From: Helicobacter rodentium ATCC 700285
GTDB lineage: Bacteria > Campylobacterota > Campylobacteria > Campylobacterales > Helicobacteraceae
Assembly: GCF_000687535.1 (NCBI RefSeq)
Contig: NZ_JHWC01000005.1
Coordinates: 89,645 to 153,644, forward strand
Reading direction: 5' to 3'
Length of the DNA: 64,000 nucleotides
The notes under the pieces are model-generated. The model saw only the letters and a list, made by a program, of their open reading frames with translations. It ran no database searches and was not told where the DNA came from. A program made the position numbers and the translations under genes. Below, piece after piece: positions 53,619 through 62,483 of this stretch. The first letter of the stretch is position 1. Each line of letters starts with the position of its first letter.

Positions 53619-54587
53619 TTAATGAATAGAATCTTTTTGGAGTAAGGCAAAAACTTTTTCTATAATGAGTTGAGGTTTGACATCTCTAGCTTTTTTGCTT
53701 TCACTTTGCAAACACCATTCAATCTGCCCCCAAGTCCCCCATCTAGCAATATCTATATTATCAAAAATCGTAATTGCTTTGGCATTACAAGCTCCAAAGA
53801 TATGAGCTATACCGCCTTCAAAGGCAAGTGTCAGCAAAGCTCCCCTAGCAAGAGCTGCGACTTCATCAAGTGTTTTTGTGGCTTTGTATTCGCAATTTTC
53901 TAATTTTGCTAATGTTTCGCACCTTAACTTATCCTCGCTATCTCCTATTACCACAACAAAAGGCAGGGCTTGGATAATCTCTTGGAGAGATTCTAAAGGA
54001 TAGGGGTTGTCTTTTAAGCGTCTGCTTGAGATATGGAAAAGTATATAAGGGGGTGTATCTATATTATTATAAGCATTAGGATACGCATAAGCGGTTTTCT
54101 CTCCTCCATATTCTACGCCTAATGGTGCTAAAATATCCAAGCATACCATTACTTCGTGGTGGTGTATAATGGGGGTTTCTACAAAATTTGGTATGCCTTT
54201 AACTTTGGAATCCTCTTTGCTCCCTGCTCCATAACAGATTTTTCCTCTTGCACATTTAGCAAACAAGCTAGAATATTTAGAGGGTGCTATTCGCAAGATG
54301 ACAACCACATCATAACGCTCTTTAAAAAGGCAAAATAGAATCCAACCTTTGTAAAACAAGGCTTTTAGTTTGTTATAAATTCCCCTTATGTGTTTCGTTT
54401 TGGTGTAAATGTAAATTTTATCCAAGTAAGGATTGCGCCCCTCCTCTCCGATAACAACAGGCGCATTAAGGCTATTTACAACAATATCAATTTGTGCTTG
54501 GGGATATTTTTTCTTAAGTGCTTCAAAACAAGGGGTGGAGCAGACTAAATCCCCAATATTATCGTTTCTAATGAGTAAAATTTTCAT
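53619..54587 (-). CDS. Glycosyltransferase family 9 (heptosyltransferase-like)
   Basis: GT9 protein of 322 residues: MKILLIRNDNIGDLVCSTPCFEALKKKYP is the family N-terminus, with a C-terminal donor site EVAALARGALLTLAFEGGIAHIFGACNAKAI and WGQIEWCL. These enzymes add heptose or other sugars to the lipopolysaccharide core; it may be an LOS core enzyme, though the N-acceptor is not determined. Confidence 0.85.
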   Translation of the reverse strand: MKILLIRNDNIGDLVCSTPCFEALKKKYPQAQIDIVVNSLNAPVVIGEEGRNPYLDKIYIYTKTKHIRGIYNKLKALFYKGWILFCLFKERYDVVVILRIAPSKYSSLFAKCARGKICYGAGSKEDSKVKGIPNFVETPIIHHHEVMVCLDILAPLGVEYGGEKTAYAYPNAYNNIDTPPYILFHISSRRLKDNPYPLESLQEIIQALPFVVVIGDSEDKLRCETLAKLENCEYKATKTLDEVAALARGALLTLAFEGGIAHIFGACNAKAITIFDNIDIARWGTWGQIEWCLQSESKKARDVKPQLIIEKVFALLQKDSIH

Positions 54588-54724
54588 TCATAGCCTTAAA
54601 ATCACAAATTTTATAAAAGAATTATAGCATTAATAGAACAACAGAGGGCTTGAAACATTTTTGTTTTTACTTATTCTTTGTGGTGATGCAATAATAGGCT
54701 TTTGTAATTATGAGAATAGCAACA

Positions 54725-54812
54725 CGATTCCACTAATGCAGAATCTTGCAATGACAAGGTGGGGCGAAATATGGAATCTTTTAAGTATGTTTGATTATGG
54801 ATTGCTTTATTT
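54725..54812. repeat. Degenerate copy of the palindromic repeat (cluster G) in an AT-rich gap
   Basis: A decayed unit with recognisable words (GATTCCACTAATGCAGAATC, CAATGACAAGG, GATTATGGATTGCTT) close to the copy at 53434-53552. The remaining gap 54588-55160 is AT-rich with no gene I can support; a TATAAA word near 55133 may belong to the promoter of the next gene. Confidence 0.65.
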
Positions 54813-55160
54813 GTTTCCCTTGTTGTTAATGATAGATAACTACCATATTTTTCTAAGAAAATTGAGGTTTTTATAGTAATGGAATATGAGGCGGAATCAC
54901 AAAAGACTGCAATAAACCCCAAAATATAATAATTTGGTATTTATGATTTGGCGTTTTTTGCTTCTTTATAGTCGCAACATATACATTGATTTATTTGTGG
55001 ATTTTTTAACCTCTTTGGGTTGGTAGAAATTATTTTTAATTTTATAAATTGTTGGGATTCTATTTTAACTCATTTGTAATCCATAATTAAAACCTTTATT
55101 TCGATATTAAGCAAACTTATTGTAGTATTTAACTATAAATTTTGTTATTGGAAAGTATAA

Positions 55161-56327
55161 ATGCCAAGAAGTGTGGCACAAACAAAAGGCAATTTATTGG
55201 TATTTTCGGATTTTGATTCTAGATTAAAATGGGGATTATCAATGGCTCATTGCCTTGAAAGTGAGTTTGAAAAGATTGTTGTATATCATAGAGAGGACAA
55301 TTTCAAGCAAATTCAATTTTATTTGGAACGCAACTATCTTTTAAAATATTATAAGAATAGAAATGAAATATTCGATGATATAGATGTTTTTGAAAAAATT
55401 CAAGTTATAATTTTGGCTATGGGTGGGACAGAAAATATTTATTTTTTGCATAAATTACAAAAATATTTTACCGTAGAACATACAAGACCTATTGTGGTTG
55501 CTGGAATGAATGGCTTAACGGATTGTAATGATTTGCACGCTTTGTTGTGTCGCGTGGGTGCTGATATTATTTGCGTTAATTCTTATAGCAACTTTATTGC
55601 TTTTAAGAAAAAAATGTTGGCGTTATCAATAGAAAGCGACAGTTTATTGTTGTTTGGTTATATGAGAAATTATGAGAAGGTTATGCAGAGTAGGTCTCGT
55701 AATTGTAATCAAATGACAACACTGATTGTGGGTCAGGCAAATATGCCATCACAACGTAAGCAACAAAGATATTTTATGAATAAGATTTATGCATACGCAA
55801 TAAAATATCCTGAAAGAAAAATCATTATTAAACAAAGAAGTATTGCAAATAAAAACCATATGAATTTTTATTTTGAGAGATATAAAATTTTACAACCTTG
55901 GAAGTGGCGTATAGTTTTTTCTATAAAAATGCCCAAAAATGTAGTATTTAGCGATGAACCTATTGAGAAATTATTTCTGCAAGCCGATTTGTGTCTAGGT
56001 TTCCATTCAACCGCCTTAATAGAGTCAATTAATCTCGGAATTCCTACTCTTGTGATCAAAGATTTTGGCATAGGTAAAAATGTTGGCAATCATGACTTTA
56101 TAGAAAGTGGATTATTGGCTTCTTTGGACGATTGGATAAATGATAAGATTCCACGAGTTAATCAAAAATGGAAAGAGGAAAATTGCAATTTTGCTACAAG
56201 CGATGAAGTGCGACAATTAAAAGATTTGATTAAGCAAAAGGTGTTTAAGCAAAATAAAGAAGCGATTAAGCAGTATTATTCACAAGAGAGATTTCCTTAT
56301 TTTTATCAAAAAATAAAATTTTATTAA
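55161..56327 (+). CDS. Putative capsule glycosyltransferase (DUF6716-like)
   Basis: A 388-residue soluble protein with GT-B character: NLLVFSDFDSRLKWGLSMAHCL at the N-terminus and FLQADLCLGFHSTALIESINLGIPTLVIKDFG near the C-terminus, a donor-site-like region. It resembles uncharacterised capsule-cluster proteins I would place in DUF6716, but the match is by eye. It heads a plus-strand group with a hydrolase, polysialyltransferase and sialic acid genes. Confidence 0.6.
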   Translation: MPRSVAQTKGNLLVFSDFDSRLKWGLSMAHCLESEFEKIVVYHREDNFKQIQFYLERNYLLKYYKNRNEIFDDIDVFEKIQVIILAMGGTENIYFLHKLQKYFTVEHTRPIVVAGMNGLTDCNDLHALLCRVGADIICVNSYSNFIAFKKKMLALSIESDSLLLFGYMRNYEKVMQSRSRNCNQMTTLIVGQANMPSQRKQQRYFMNKIYAYAIKYPERKIIIKQRSIANKNHMNFYFERYKILQPWKWRIVFSIKMPKNVVFSDEPIEKLFLQADLCLGFHSTALIESINLGIPTLVIKDFGIGKNVGNHDFIESGLLASLDDWINDKIPRVNQKWKEENCNFATSDEVRQLKDLIKQKVFKQNKEAIKQYYSQERFPYFYQKIKFY

Positions 56328-56348
56328 ACTTTTTAAAGGAGTTTTGTT

Positions 56349-57965
56349 ATGTATAAACCAAATAAAGAATACCTAAACAAATGTCAAAGAGATGTTGAGC
56401 ATTATAAAGATATAGAATCCAAAAGCGCAGAAGATATTTTTCGTTATCGAAATTCTTTGGATTCTTTAGGGAGGGCTTTGGAAGTATATGAATCTTTATA
56501 TTTCTATGAGTTTAAGAAGTGTTCAGAACATAAATACTTAACTATTACTTTGCATCCACATCCAAGGAAATTTTTATTTAAATCCCAGCGTTTTTTAGGG
56601 GATGTAATTTATATGTCTACTAGAGGCAATACGACTTATTACTTGTATGGTGTTGATTTTTTTGTAAAAATGGTTTTGGATTTGATTCGGGTAAATCGTT
56701 ACTCGTTAGTTTGCTTGGTGGGAAGCTCTAAAGGTGCAAGTGGGGCATTGGTGCTTGGAAAAAGACTGAAAGATGCAGTGATAAGAAATCGCTTGAAATG
56801 TAAAGTCCAAGTTACTGCTTTTTCGCCAATGATTGATTTAGTAGTAAGCGAAAAAACCCCCCCAAGTTGTGAGACTTTGAAAGCTTTGTCAGAGGCAAAT
56901 TACTTTTATAAATATTTTTTTGCTTTAGGCGGTGGTGGACGTATTGATAAAATTTTTAATGAAAGGGAAAATGACTTTTTCGTTGTATATGGTGAAAAAT
57001 CAGTGATTGACGCTTATCATTGTGAATTATTGCGAGGAAAAGTGGAGTTAATAAAATTGGAAGCTATTGACACTCATGGGACAGCAGCTTTTTTCCCTTT
57101 TGATGATGTGAAAAATGAGCAATACTATCAAAAACTTTATAATTCTATAGTATCGCAACAAGAAAACGATAACGATATGAAGTTTTTGGATAGCCAAGCA
57201 GTGAAGATGTCTTTTGAGGAATTTAAAGAATATGCTTTTAAGGTTAGAGAATTATATTTTAAAAAAATATTTCCTACTGCAGTTTGTGATACAAATGTAA
57301 AGCTTTATACAAATGAGGATTTACTGATAAACCTTAAACAAATTAATGCAAATTTGAAAAATCAAATAACTTCCGTTGCTCAAGACTTAAAGCAATCTCG
57401 AGAGGTAATTGATTCGCATAATTTTAAGAAGCAAGCATTAGAAATTAAAAATTTAGAACAAGAATATATTATTAAACAGTTACAAATTAAACAATTACAA
57501 AAGCAGTTGGAGGGTGTCTCAAAGGAATCCACATCGCAAAAAGCTAAAGATTCAGAATCCAAACAAAAGTTATCTGATTTTAAATTGTGTATAACAGCAA
57601 AAGATAGAATTCATAATCACTTGGCTTACAAATTAGGTTCTGCAATGATTCTAAACTCTAAAAGCTTGTGGGGATATATCAGGATGCCTTATGTGTTAAG
57701 CTTCATCAGAGCCCAGCATAAATTTGAACAAGAGAAATACAAACAGACAATCGCAAAAAATCCTGCTTTGAAACTCCCCAAGTTAGAATCCTATGCAGAT
57801 TATAAAGAAGCCCTAAAGGAAAAAGAAAGCTTTACTTATAAATTAGGGGAGGCATTTATTGCTGCTAATTCTGCGGGGGGGGGGGGGATATTTGCTTATC
57901 TCGCCTTTTTCAAAGAAGTGCGTAGGCTAAAGAGAGAGTTAAAGAAAAAAAAGAGTGCGGGATAA
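56349..57965 (+). CDS. Alpha/beta-hydrolase-like protein with coiled coil and LOS/capsule C-terminal module, phase-variable (ON)
   Basis: A 538-residue protein without a name. Residues 1-260 resemble an alpha/beta hydrolase: LVCLVGSSKGASGALVLG holds a GxSxG-like serine (GSSKG), FVVYGEKSVIDAY may supply the acid and DTHGTAAFFPFDD the histidine. Residues about 325-400 are predicted coiled coil (heptad-like Leu/Ile with Lys/Gln). The end YKLGSAMILNSKSLWGYIRMPY and FTYKLGEAFIAANS resembles modules attached to Campylobacter/Helicobacter capsule transferases. A 13-G tract encodes glycines near residue 510 and the frame is open to 57965. Possibly a sugar O-acyl hydrolase or transferase. Confidence 0.65.
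   Translation: MYKPNKEYLNKCQRDVEHYKDIESKSAEDIFRYRNSLDSLGRALEVYESLYFYEFKKCSEHKYLTITLHPHPRKFLFKSQRFLGDVIYMSTRGNTTYYLYGVDFFVKMVLDLIRVNRYSLVCLVGSSKGASGALVLGKRLKDAVIRNRLKCKVQVTAFSPMIDLVVSEKTPPSCETLKALSEANYFYKYFFALGGGGRIDKIFNERENDFFVVYGEKSVIDAYHCELLRGKVELIKLEAIDTHGTAAFFPFDDVKNEQYYQKLYNSIVSQQENDNDMKFLDSQAVKMSFEEFKEYAFKVRELYFKKIFPTAVCDTNVKLYTNEDLLINLKQINANLKNQITSVAQDLKQSREVIDSHNFKKQALEIKNLEQEYIIKQLQIKQLQKQLEGVSKESTSQKAKDSESKQKLSDFKLCITAKDRIHNHLAYKLGSAMILNSKSLWGYIRMPYVLSFIRAQHKFEQEKYKQTIAKNPALKLPKLESYADYKEALKEKESFTYKLGEAFIAANSAGGGGIFAYLAFFKEVRRLKRELKKKKSAG
57875..57887 (+). repeat. G13 phase-variation tract in the hydrolase-like gene (ON)
   Basis: Thirteen Gs preceded by TCTGC, in frame. Confidence 0.92.
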
Positions 57966-57987
57966 TTGGTGGGCGGCGGGAGTTTGC

Positions 57988-58064
57988 TTTGGCAAACCTT
58001 AAGTAGGTTTGCCAAAGCTGTCCCAAATTCGATATATAGAAAACATTATCGCATTTGGGACAGC
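57988..58064. repeat. Two hairpins and an inverted/direct copy of the 5' end of the next gene
   Basis: 57988-58016 is an 11-bp perfect stem (TTTGGCAAACC / GGTTTGCCAAA, 7-base loop). 58017-58028 and 58053-58064 form a second stem. 58017-58053 is an inverted copy, 36 of 37 bases, of 58195-58231 inside the next gene, and 58047-58097 is a direct copy of 58214-58264. The first hairpin could also act as a terminator, although no T-run follows. Confidence 0.75.
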
Positions 58065-58107
58065 TTCGGCAAGTTGAAACTTTAATTGAATTTGAAAGGT
58101 GAGCAAG

Positions 58108-60237
58108 ATGAAACAAGTTATGCTAGATATTAAAAGAATGTTGGTAAAACCACAATATAAAACATATTATTATGATGCAAATAAAGAAAATAAATGCGAT
58201 AATGTTTTCTATATATCGCATTTGGGACAGCTTCGGCAAGTTGAAACTTTAATTGAATTTGAAAAGTTGTCTAACAATTTATTGATCATTGGATATACAA
58301 ACAAGAATCTTGAAATGCCTAGTTTTGTTCTTGAACAAGCAGATAAAAATAAATTTGAAAATATTATTTGTGTTGAAATAATGGCATCCCCAAATTATTT
58401 GACTCCGGGAAAAATTAAGCAAATAAAATATATTTATAAAAGACTATGTGAGGGCATAACAGCAAAAGAGTTATATCTACTTAGCATAGAAGGACACTAT
58501 GCGATATTTGCAAAATATATGAAAGATAAAGGTGTGTCGATTAATCTAATGGAGGAAGGAACAGCAACATACAAATTTGAAAGAAAAAATAATCAAATAT
58601 ATATTAATAGTCCAGTCGTGAGAATGGGTTTGCATACCAAAATTGTTTGTAAGTTATTTGGTATTGATAAGGATCTTTTGGTTGAAAATTTTAATAAAAT
58701 CTATGTTGCTTTTCCTGAAAAGTTAAAAAATGTATTTGAAGCTAATGAATATATTTTATTTTTTGCTCATATTAATTTGAATGTTGGAGAATCAATCAAC
58801 AAAATTATAGAAGAATATGCAATAACTTCACAAGATATTATTTTTGTTTCTCAAAGATTTGACATTGATTTTGATATTTTTGCGGCACGAATATTAGATA
58901 TTTTAGAAATATATGCTGCTTCATTTAAAACAAGGGTTTTCATAAAGCATCATCCAAAAGAAACCCCCAATCAGATATCATCATTTCGCAAAGAAATCAT
59001 CAAGAGAAAATTGGGGGATAAAATAATATCTATATCTGATAAAGCTTTTTTGGTTGAAAATATACTATTTGCTGTTGGCACTAGAATGTTGGTAGGATTA
59101 ACTTCCACTTCTTTAGTTTATTGTCCAATCATAAATAAAAATACAATGGTATATTCTATTGCCCCAATGTTTTTAAGGAGCTTGGGTTTCCTTGATGAAG
59201 CGCAAAAACAAATGTTATCAACACATCTTAGTGAGCTACAAAGAACTTTTGTCGGTATTAGAATGGTATCTTCGGCGAAAGATATTGTTGAAAGTAATAT
59301 CAATAGCAATGAATTAGAAATTGATGAATCAAATGTAGCAATAGAAATGGCAGACAGAAGCTTTGTTGAAGGTAAATTTTTAAAAGCTGTTTTTTATTAC
59401 GGTCAAATTACAACAAATATAGACTTCTTGTGCAAACCTGATATATTATACAATATGCTATATTGCTGGAGCATGTTAGAAAACGACTTTAAGGAATATG
59501 ATCTTATTATTAAGATAATGCAATTAAATATTGTATTTGATGAAGAAAAGAGTAAGTTGATTTATAAAGAATTAATGCGATTGTTGGATAATTTTTTGAG
59601 AAATGGTAATTTTGAAAGGATTGAGAAGCTTGAGAAATTGAGTTTGAAATATAAAGGGATGTCGCTCCATCTTGATTTAAAGGCTATCAAACTAAAAAAA
59701 ATGCTTTATTTGGAAGATTGGAATGGGGCTTTAGAGTTATATAGCCATTTGGGTGAGAATAACAAAAGAAAATATCACACTGCAATCAAAATTGTGCAAA
59801 TATGCTTAAAAAATAGTGGAAAGGGTGTTAATATTAATATCGAAGAGATAGAGTGCATAGAAGATGTTGCTGTAAAAGAATGTGTATTTTTGGCATATTT
59901 GTATTATTGTGGAGAATACGATGCTATTCGTGATTATATTGCGGGAATTGAAAGCAGCAATGCTTATTTGTTTCAGAAGTATAATAGAAGAATCCTTTTG
60001 CAAGAAAAATATCAAGAGCTGATAGAGCAAATACAAAATAATAAAAGCAAAAAAAGAATGATCTTAGATGAATTGCCATATGGCAATGTGAAGGATATTT
60101 TGGGGAATTTGATTGAGTGTTTAGAGAATGATAGGTTGAAGAAATGCGCACAGGATATAGAAAGGTTAGTGGGCGGGGGGGGGGGGATTATAGTAGTGTT
60201 ATTGGAATTATTAAGGTTTTATTCTCGAAATAAATGA
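58108..60237 (+). CDS. Polysialyltransferase-family (alpha-2,8-polyST-like) protein with helical repeat C-terminus, phase-variable (ON)
   Basis: A 709-residue protein. The N-terminal domain starts CDNVFYISHLGQLRQVETLIEFEKL, followed by LLIIGYTNKNLEMPS, SIEGHYAIFAKYMKDKG and NLMEEGTATYKFE, and later VFIKHHPKETPN and VLVGLTSTSLVYC-like LVGLTSTSLVY; this is the layout of bacterial alpha-2,8-polysialyltransferases, which use CMP-sialic acid. The neuB, neuC and neuA genes follow, which supports that. From about residue 420 the sequence becomes helical and TPR-like. A 12-G tract near the end is in frame. Start ATG 58108 is preceded by AAAGGTGAG; a GTG at 58099 is possible. Confidence 0.75.
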   Translation: MKQVMLDIKRMLVKPQYKTYYYDANKENKCDNVFYISHLGQLRQVETLIEFEKLSNNLLIIGYTNKNLEMPSFVLEQADKNKFENIICVEIMASPNYLTPGKIKQIKYIYKRLCEGITAKELYLLSIEGHYAIFAKYMKDKGVSINLMEEGTATYKFERKNNQIYINSPVVRMGLHTKIVCKLFGIDKDLLVENFNKIYVAFPEKLKNVFEANEYILFFAHINLNVGESINKIIEEYAITSQDIIFVSQRFDIDFDIFAARILDILEIYAASFKTRVFIKHHPKETPNQISSFRKEIIKRKLGDKIISISDKAFLVENILFAVGTRMLVGLTSTSLVYCPIINKNTMVYSIAPMFLRSLGFLDEAQKQMLSTHLSELQRTFVGIRMVSSAKDIVESNINSNELEIDESNVAIEMADRSFVEGKFLKAVFYYGQITTNIDFLCKPDILYNMLYCWSMLENDFKEYDLIIKIMQLNIVFDEEKSKLIYKELMRLLDNFLRNGNFERIEKLEKLSLKYKGMSLHLDLKAIKLKKMLYLEDWNGALELYSHLGENNKRKYHTAIKIVQICLKNSGKGVNINIEEIECIEDVAVKECVFLAYLYYCGEYDAIRDYIAGIESSNAYLFQKYNRRILLQEKYQELIEQIQNNKSKKRMILDELPYGNVKDILGNLIECLENDRLKKCAQDIERLVGGGGGIIVVLLELLRFYSRNK
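60175..60186 (+). repeat. G12 phase-variation tract at the 3' end of the polysialyltransferase-like gene (ON)
   Basis: Twelve Gs preceded by GTGGGC, in frame, followed by a hydrophobic 17-residue C-terminus. Confidence 0.9.
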
Positions 60238-60256
60238 ATTAATCTTATTTTTTCGC

Positions 60257-60262
60257 TATAAT
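60257..60262 (+). promoter_or_regulatory. Candidate -10 box for neuB
   Basis: TATAAT in CGCTATAATTTTGG, 45 bases before ATG 60307. Confidence 0.55.
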
Positions 60263-60306
60263 TTTGGTGTTTTATAGATTTTTTTGCCGCGATTGAGGAG
60301 AGAAAA

Positions 60307-61353
60307 ATGCAATTGCCTTATATAGAACTTGGGAGCAGGAAAGTTGGATTGAATTTTAAACCATTGGTGATAGTAGAGATAGGAATCAATCATGGTGGTT
60401 CTTTGGAAACTGCTTTTGCAATGGTTGATGCGGCTTATAAATCAGGAGCTGAGGTTATAAAACATCAAACACATATTGTTCAAGATGAGATGAGTGCTCA
60501 AGCCAAAAAGGTCATTCCTGGAAATGCTAGTATATCAATTTATGATATTATGGAGCAGTGCGCCTTAAGCGAAGAGGAAGAAGTTGAGCTCAAAAACTAT
60601 GTTGAAAGCAAGGGAATGTTATTTATTAGCACACCATTTTCTAGGGCAGCCGCTGATAGGCTAGAAAGAATGGGTGTAATTGCTTATAAAATAGGTTCTG
60701 GAGAATGCAACAATTATCCTTTGATTGAGCATATTGCAAAATTTAGAAAGCCTATGATTGTAAGTACTGGAATGAATAATATTGTGAGTATCCACAAAAC
60801 TGTAGAAATATTAAGAAAATACAATGTACCTTATGCGTTATTACATACCACAAATCTTTATCCGACTCCTGTTCATCTTGTGAGATTGGGCGGTATGGAG
60901 GCGTTAAAGAACACATTTGAAGACGCGGTAATTGGACTATCAGATCATACCACAAGCAATAGGGCGTGTTTTGCGGCAGTTGCTTTAGGGGCTAGTATTG
61001 TTGAGCGGCATTTTACGGATAAAATGGAAAGATCGGGTCCAGATATTATTAATTCAATGGATCCTATTGCGCTTAAAGAATTGATTGTTGGAGTGGAAGA
61101 AATAGCATTAATGAGAGGCGGGATTAAAGAGGCTGCAAAGGAAGAGCAGGTAACAATTGATTTTGCTTTTGCGACTGTCGTTTCGATTAAGAACATTAAA
61201 AAAGGGGAAACCTTTACAATGGATAATATATGGGTTAAAAGACCAGGAACTGGTCCTATTAAAGCTGAGAAGTTTAATGATATTTTAGGCAAGAAAGCCA
61301 GTAGGGATATTGGTGCCGATGAACATTTGGAATGGGACGACATTAATGACTAA
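60307..61353 (+). CDS. neuB: N-acetylneuraminate synthase
   Basis: Condenses ManNAc with phosphoenolpyruvate to make sialic acid. The 348-residue protein has [102 protein letters not shown] and a C-terminal antifreeze-like SAF domain ([16 protein letters not shown]). It is closer to C. jejuni NeuB1 (sialic acid, LOS) than to NeuB2/LegI or PseI. Overlaps neuC by eight bases. Confidence 0.92.
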   Translation: MQLPYIELGSRKVGLNFKPLVIVEIGINHGGSLETAFAMVDAAYKSGAEVIKHQTHIVQDEMSAQAKKVIPGNASISIYDIMEQCALSEEEEVELKNYVESKGMLFISTPFSRAAADRLERMGVIAYKIGSGECNNYPLIEHIAKFRKPMIVSTGMNNIVSIHKTVEILRKYNVPYALLHTTNLYPTPVHLVRLGGMEALKNTFEDAVIGLSDHTTSNRACFAAVALGASIVERHFTDKMERSGPDIINSMDPIALKELIVGVEEIALMRGGIKEAAKEEQVTIDFAFATVVSIKNIKKGETFTMDNIWVKRPGTGPIKAEKFNDILGKKASRDIGADEHLEWDDIND

Positions 61354-62479
61354 AAAAATTGTTTTTTTATCTGGTACAAGAGCGGATTTTGGGAAAATCA
61401 AAAGTTTGCTGAAAGTTTGTTCTGAAATTGATTTTGTTGATTATAGTGTCTTTGTAACTGGTATGCATATGCTGAAAAAGTATGGTAGCACTTTCAAGGA
61501 AGTTGAAAATTTTACAACCCAAACATATAAATTTATTAATCAAGTCGAAGGGGAATCAATGGAGGCTATTTTAGCAAATACCATTGATGGTTTTTCCAAA
61601 TATGTCCATGAATATCAGCCAACTTTAATTATTGTTCATGGGGATAGAGTGGAGGCACTTGCAGGAGCAATAGTTGGCAGCATTAATAATATCTTGGTTG
61701 CCCATATAGAGGGCGGAGAAAGAAGCGGTACAATTGATGAGTTAATACGACATTCTGTCACCAAGATGTCCCATATACATCTAGTTTCTAATAAGGAAGC
61801 AAAAGATAGGGTAATGCAAATGGGAGAATCGCAGGATAGTGTTTTTGTCTTGGGTTCTCCAGATATAGATGTTATGTGTTCTGATCTGCCTAATATTGCA
61901 ATTGTAAAAGAGAGATATTTGATTGAGTATGAGAGTTTTCATATCGTTTTATTTCATCCTGTTACAACAGAGATAGAATATTTCGAAAAGTATGCTACAA
62001 TGCTAGTGGATGCTTTGTTGGAAAATGCAAATGAGAATTATATTGTGATTTACCCTAACAATGATATGGGTTCCGATTTGATATTAAGACAATATGCAAG
62101 GCTTAACGGTTTAAAGAATTTTAAGATTTTTCCTTCGATTCGTTTTGAATATTTTTTATCATTAATGAAAAATGCAGTATCTGTTATTGGAAACTCTAGT
62201 GCCGGCATTAGGGAGGCACCATTTTTTAATATTCCTAGTATCAATATCGGCACAAGACAAAATGGGCGCGGAGCCGCTAAGAGTATTATTGATGTTGATT
62301 ATAACAAAGATGAAATTAAACAAGCCATAAAATCAGTAAGGCAGATAGATAAAAAATGTTTCCATACAGAAAATCATCATTTTGGCAATGGTGATAGTGC
62401 GCATAAGTTTAAAAAAATATTAGAAAGCGATCGGCTGTGGAATATTTCTAGGCAAAAATATTTTATTGACAGGAAGTAA
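61346..62479 (+). CDS. neuC: UDP-N-acetylglucosamine 2-epimerase (hydrolysing)
   Basis: Converts UDP-GlcNAc to ManNAc and UDP, the step before NeuB. The 377-residue protein has [58 protein letters not shown] and [29 protein letters not shown], all diagnostic of NeuC. ATG 61346 was chosen; an upstream in-frame codon at 61310 lies within neuB. Confidence 0.92.
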   Translation: MTKKIVFLSGTRADFGKIKSLLKVCSEIDFVDYSVFVTGMHMLKKYGSTFKEVENFTTQTYKFINQVEGESMEAILANTIDGFSKYVHEYQPTLIIVHGDRVEALAGAIVGSINNILVAHIEGGERSGTIDELIRHSVTKMSHIHLVSNKEAKDRVMQMGESQDSVFVLGSPDIDVMCSDLPNIAIVKERYLIEYESFHIVLFHPVTTEIEYFEKYATMLVDALLENANENYIVIYPNNDMGSDLILRQYARLNGLKNFKIFPSIRFEYFLSLMKNAVSVIGNSSAGIREAPFFNIPSINIGTRQNGRGAAKSIIDVDYNKDEIKQAIKSVRQIDKKCFHTENHHFGNGDSAHKFKKILESDRLWNISRQKYFIDRK

Positions 62480-62483
62480 AACA

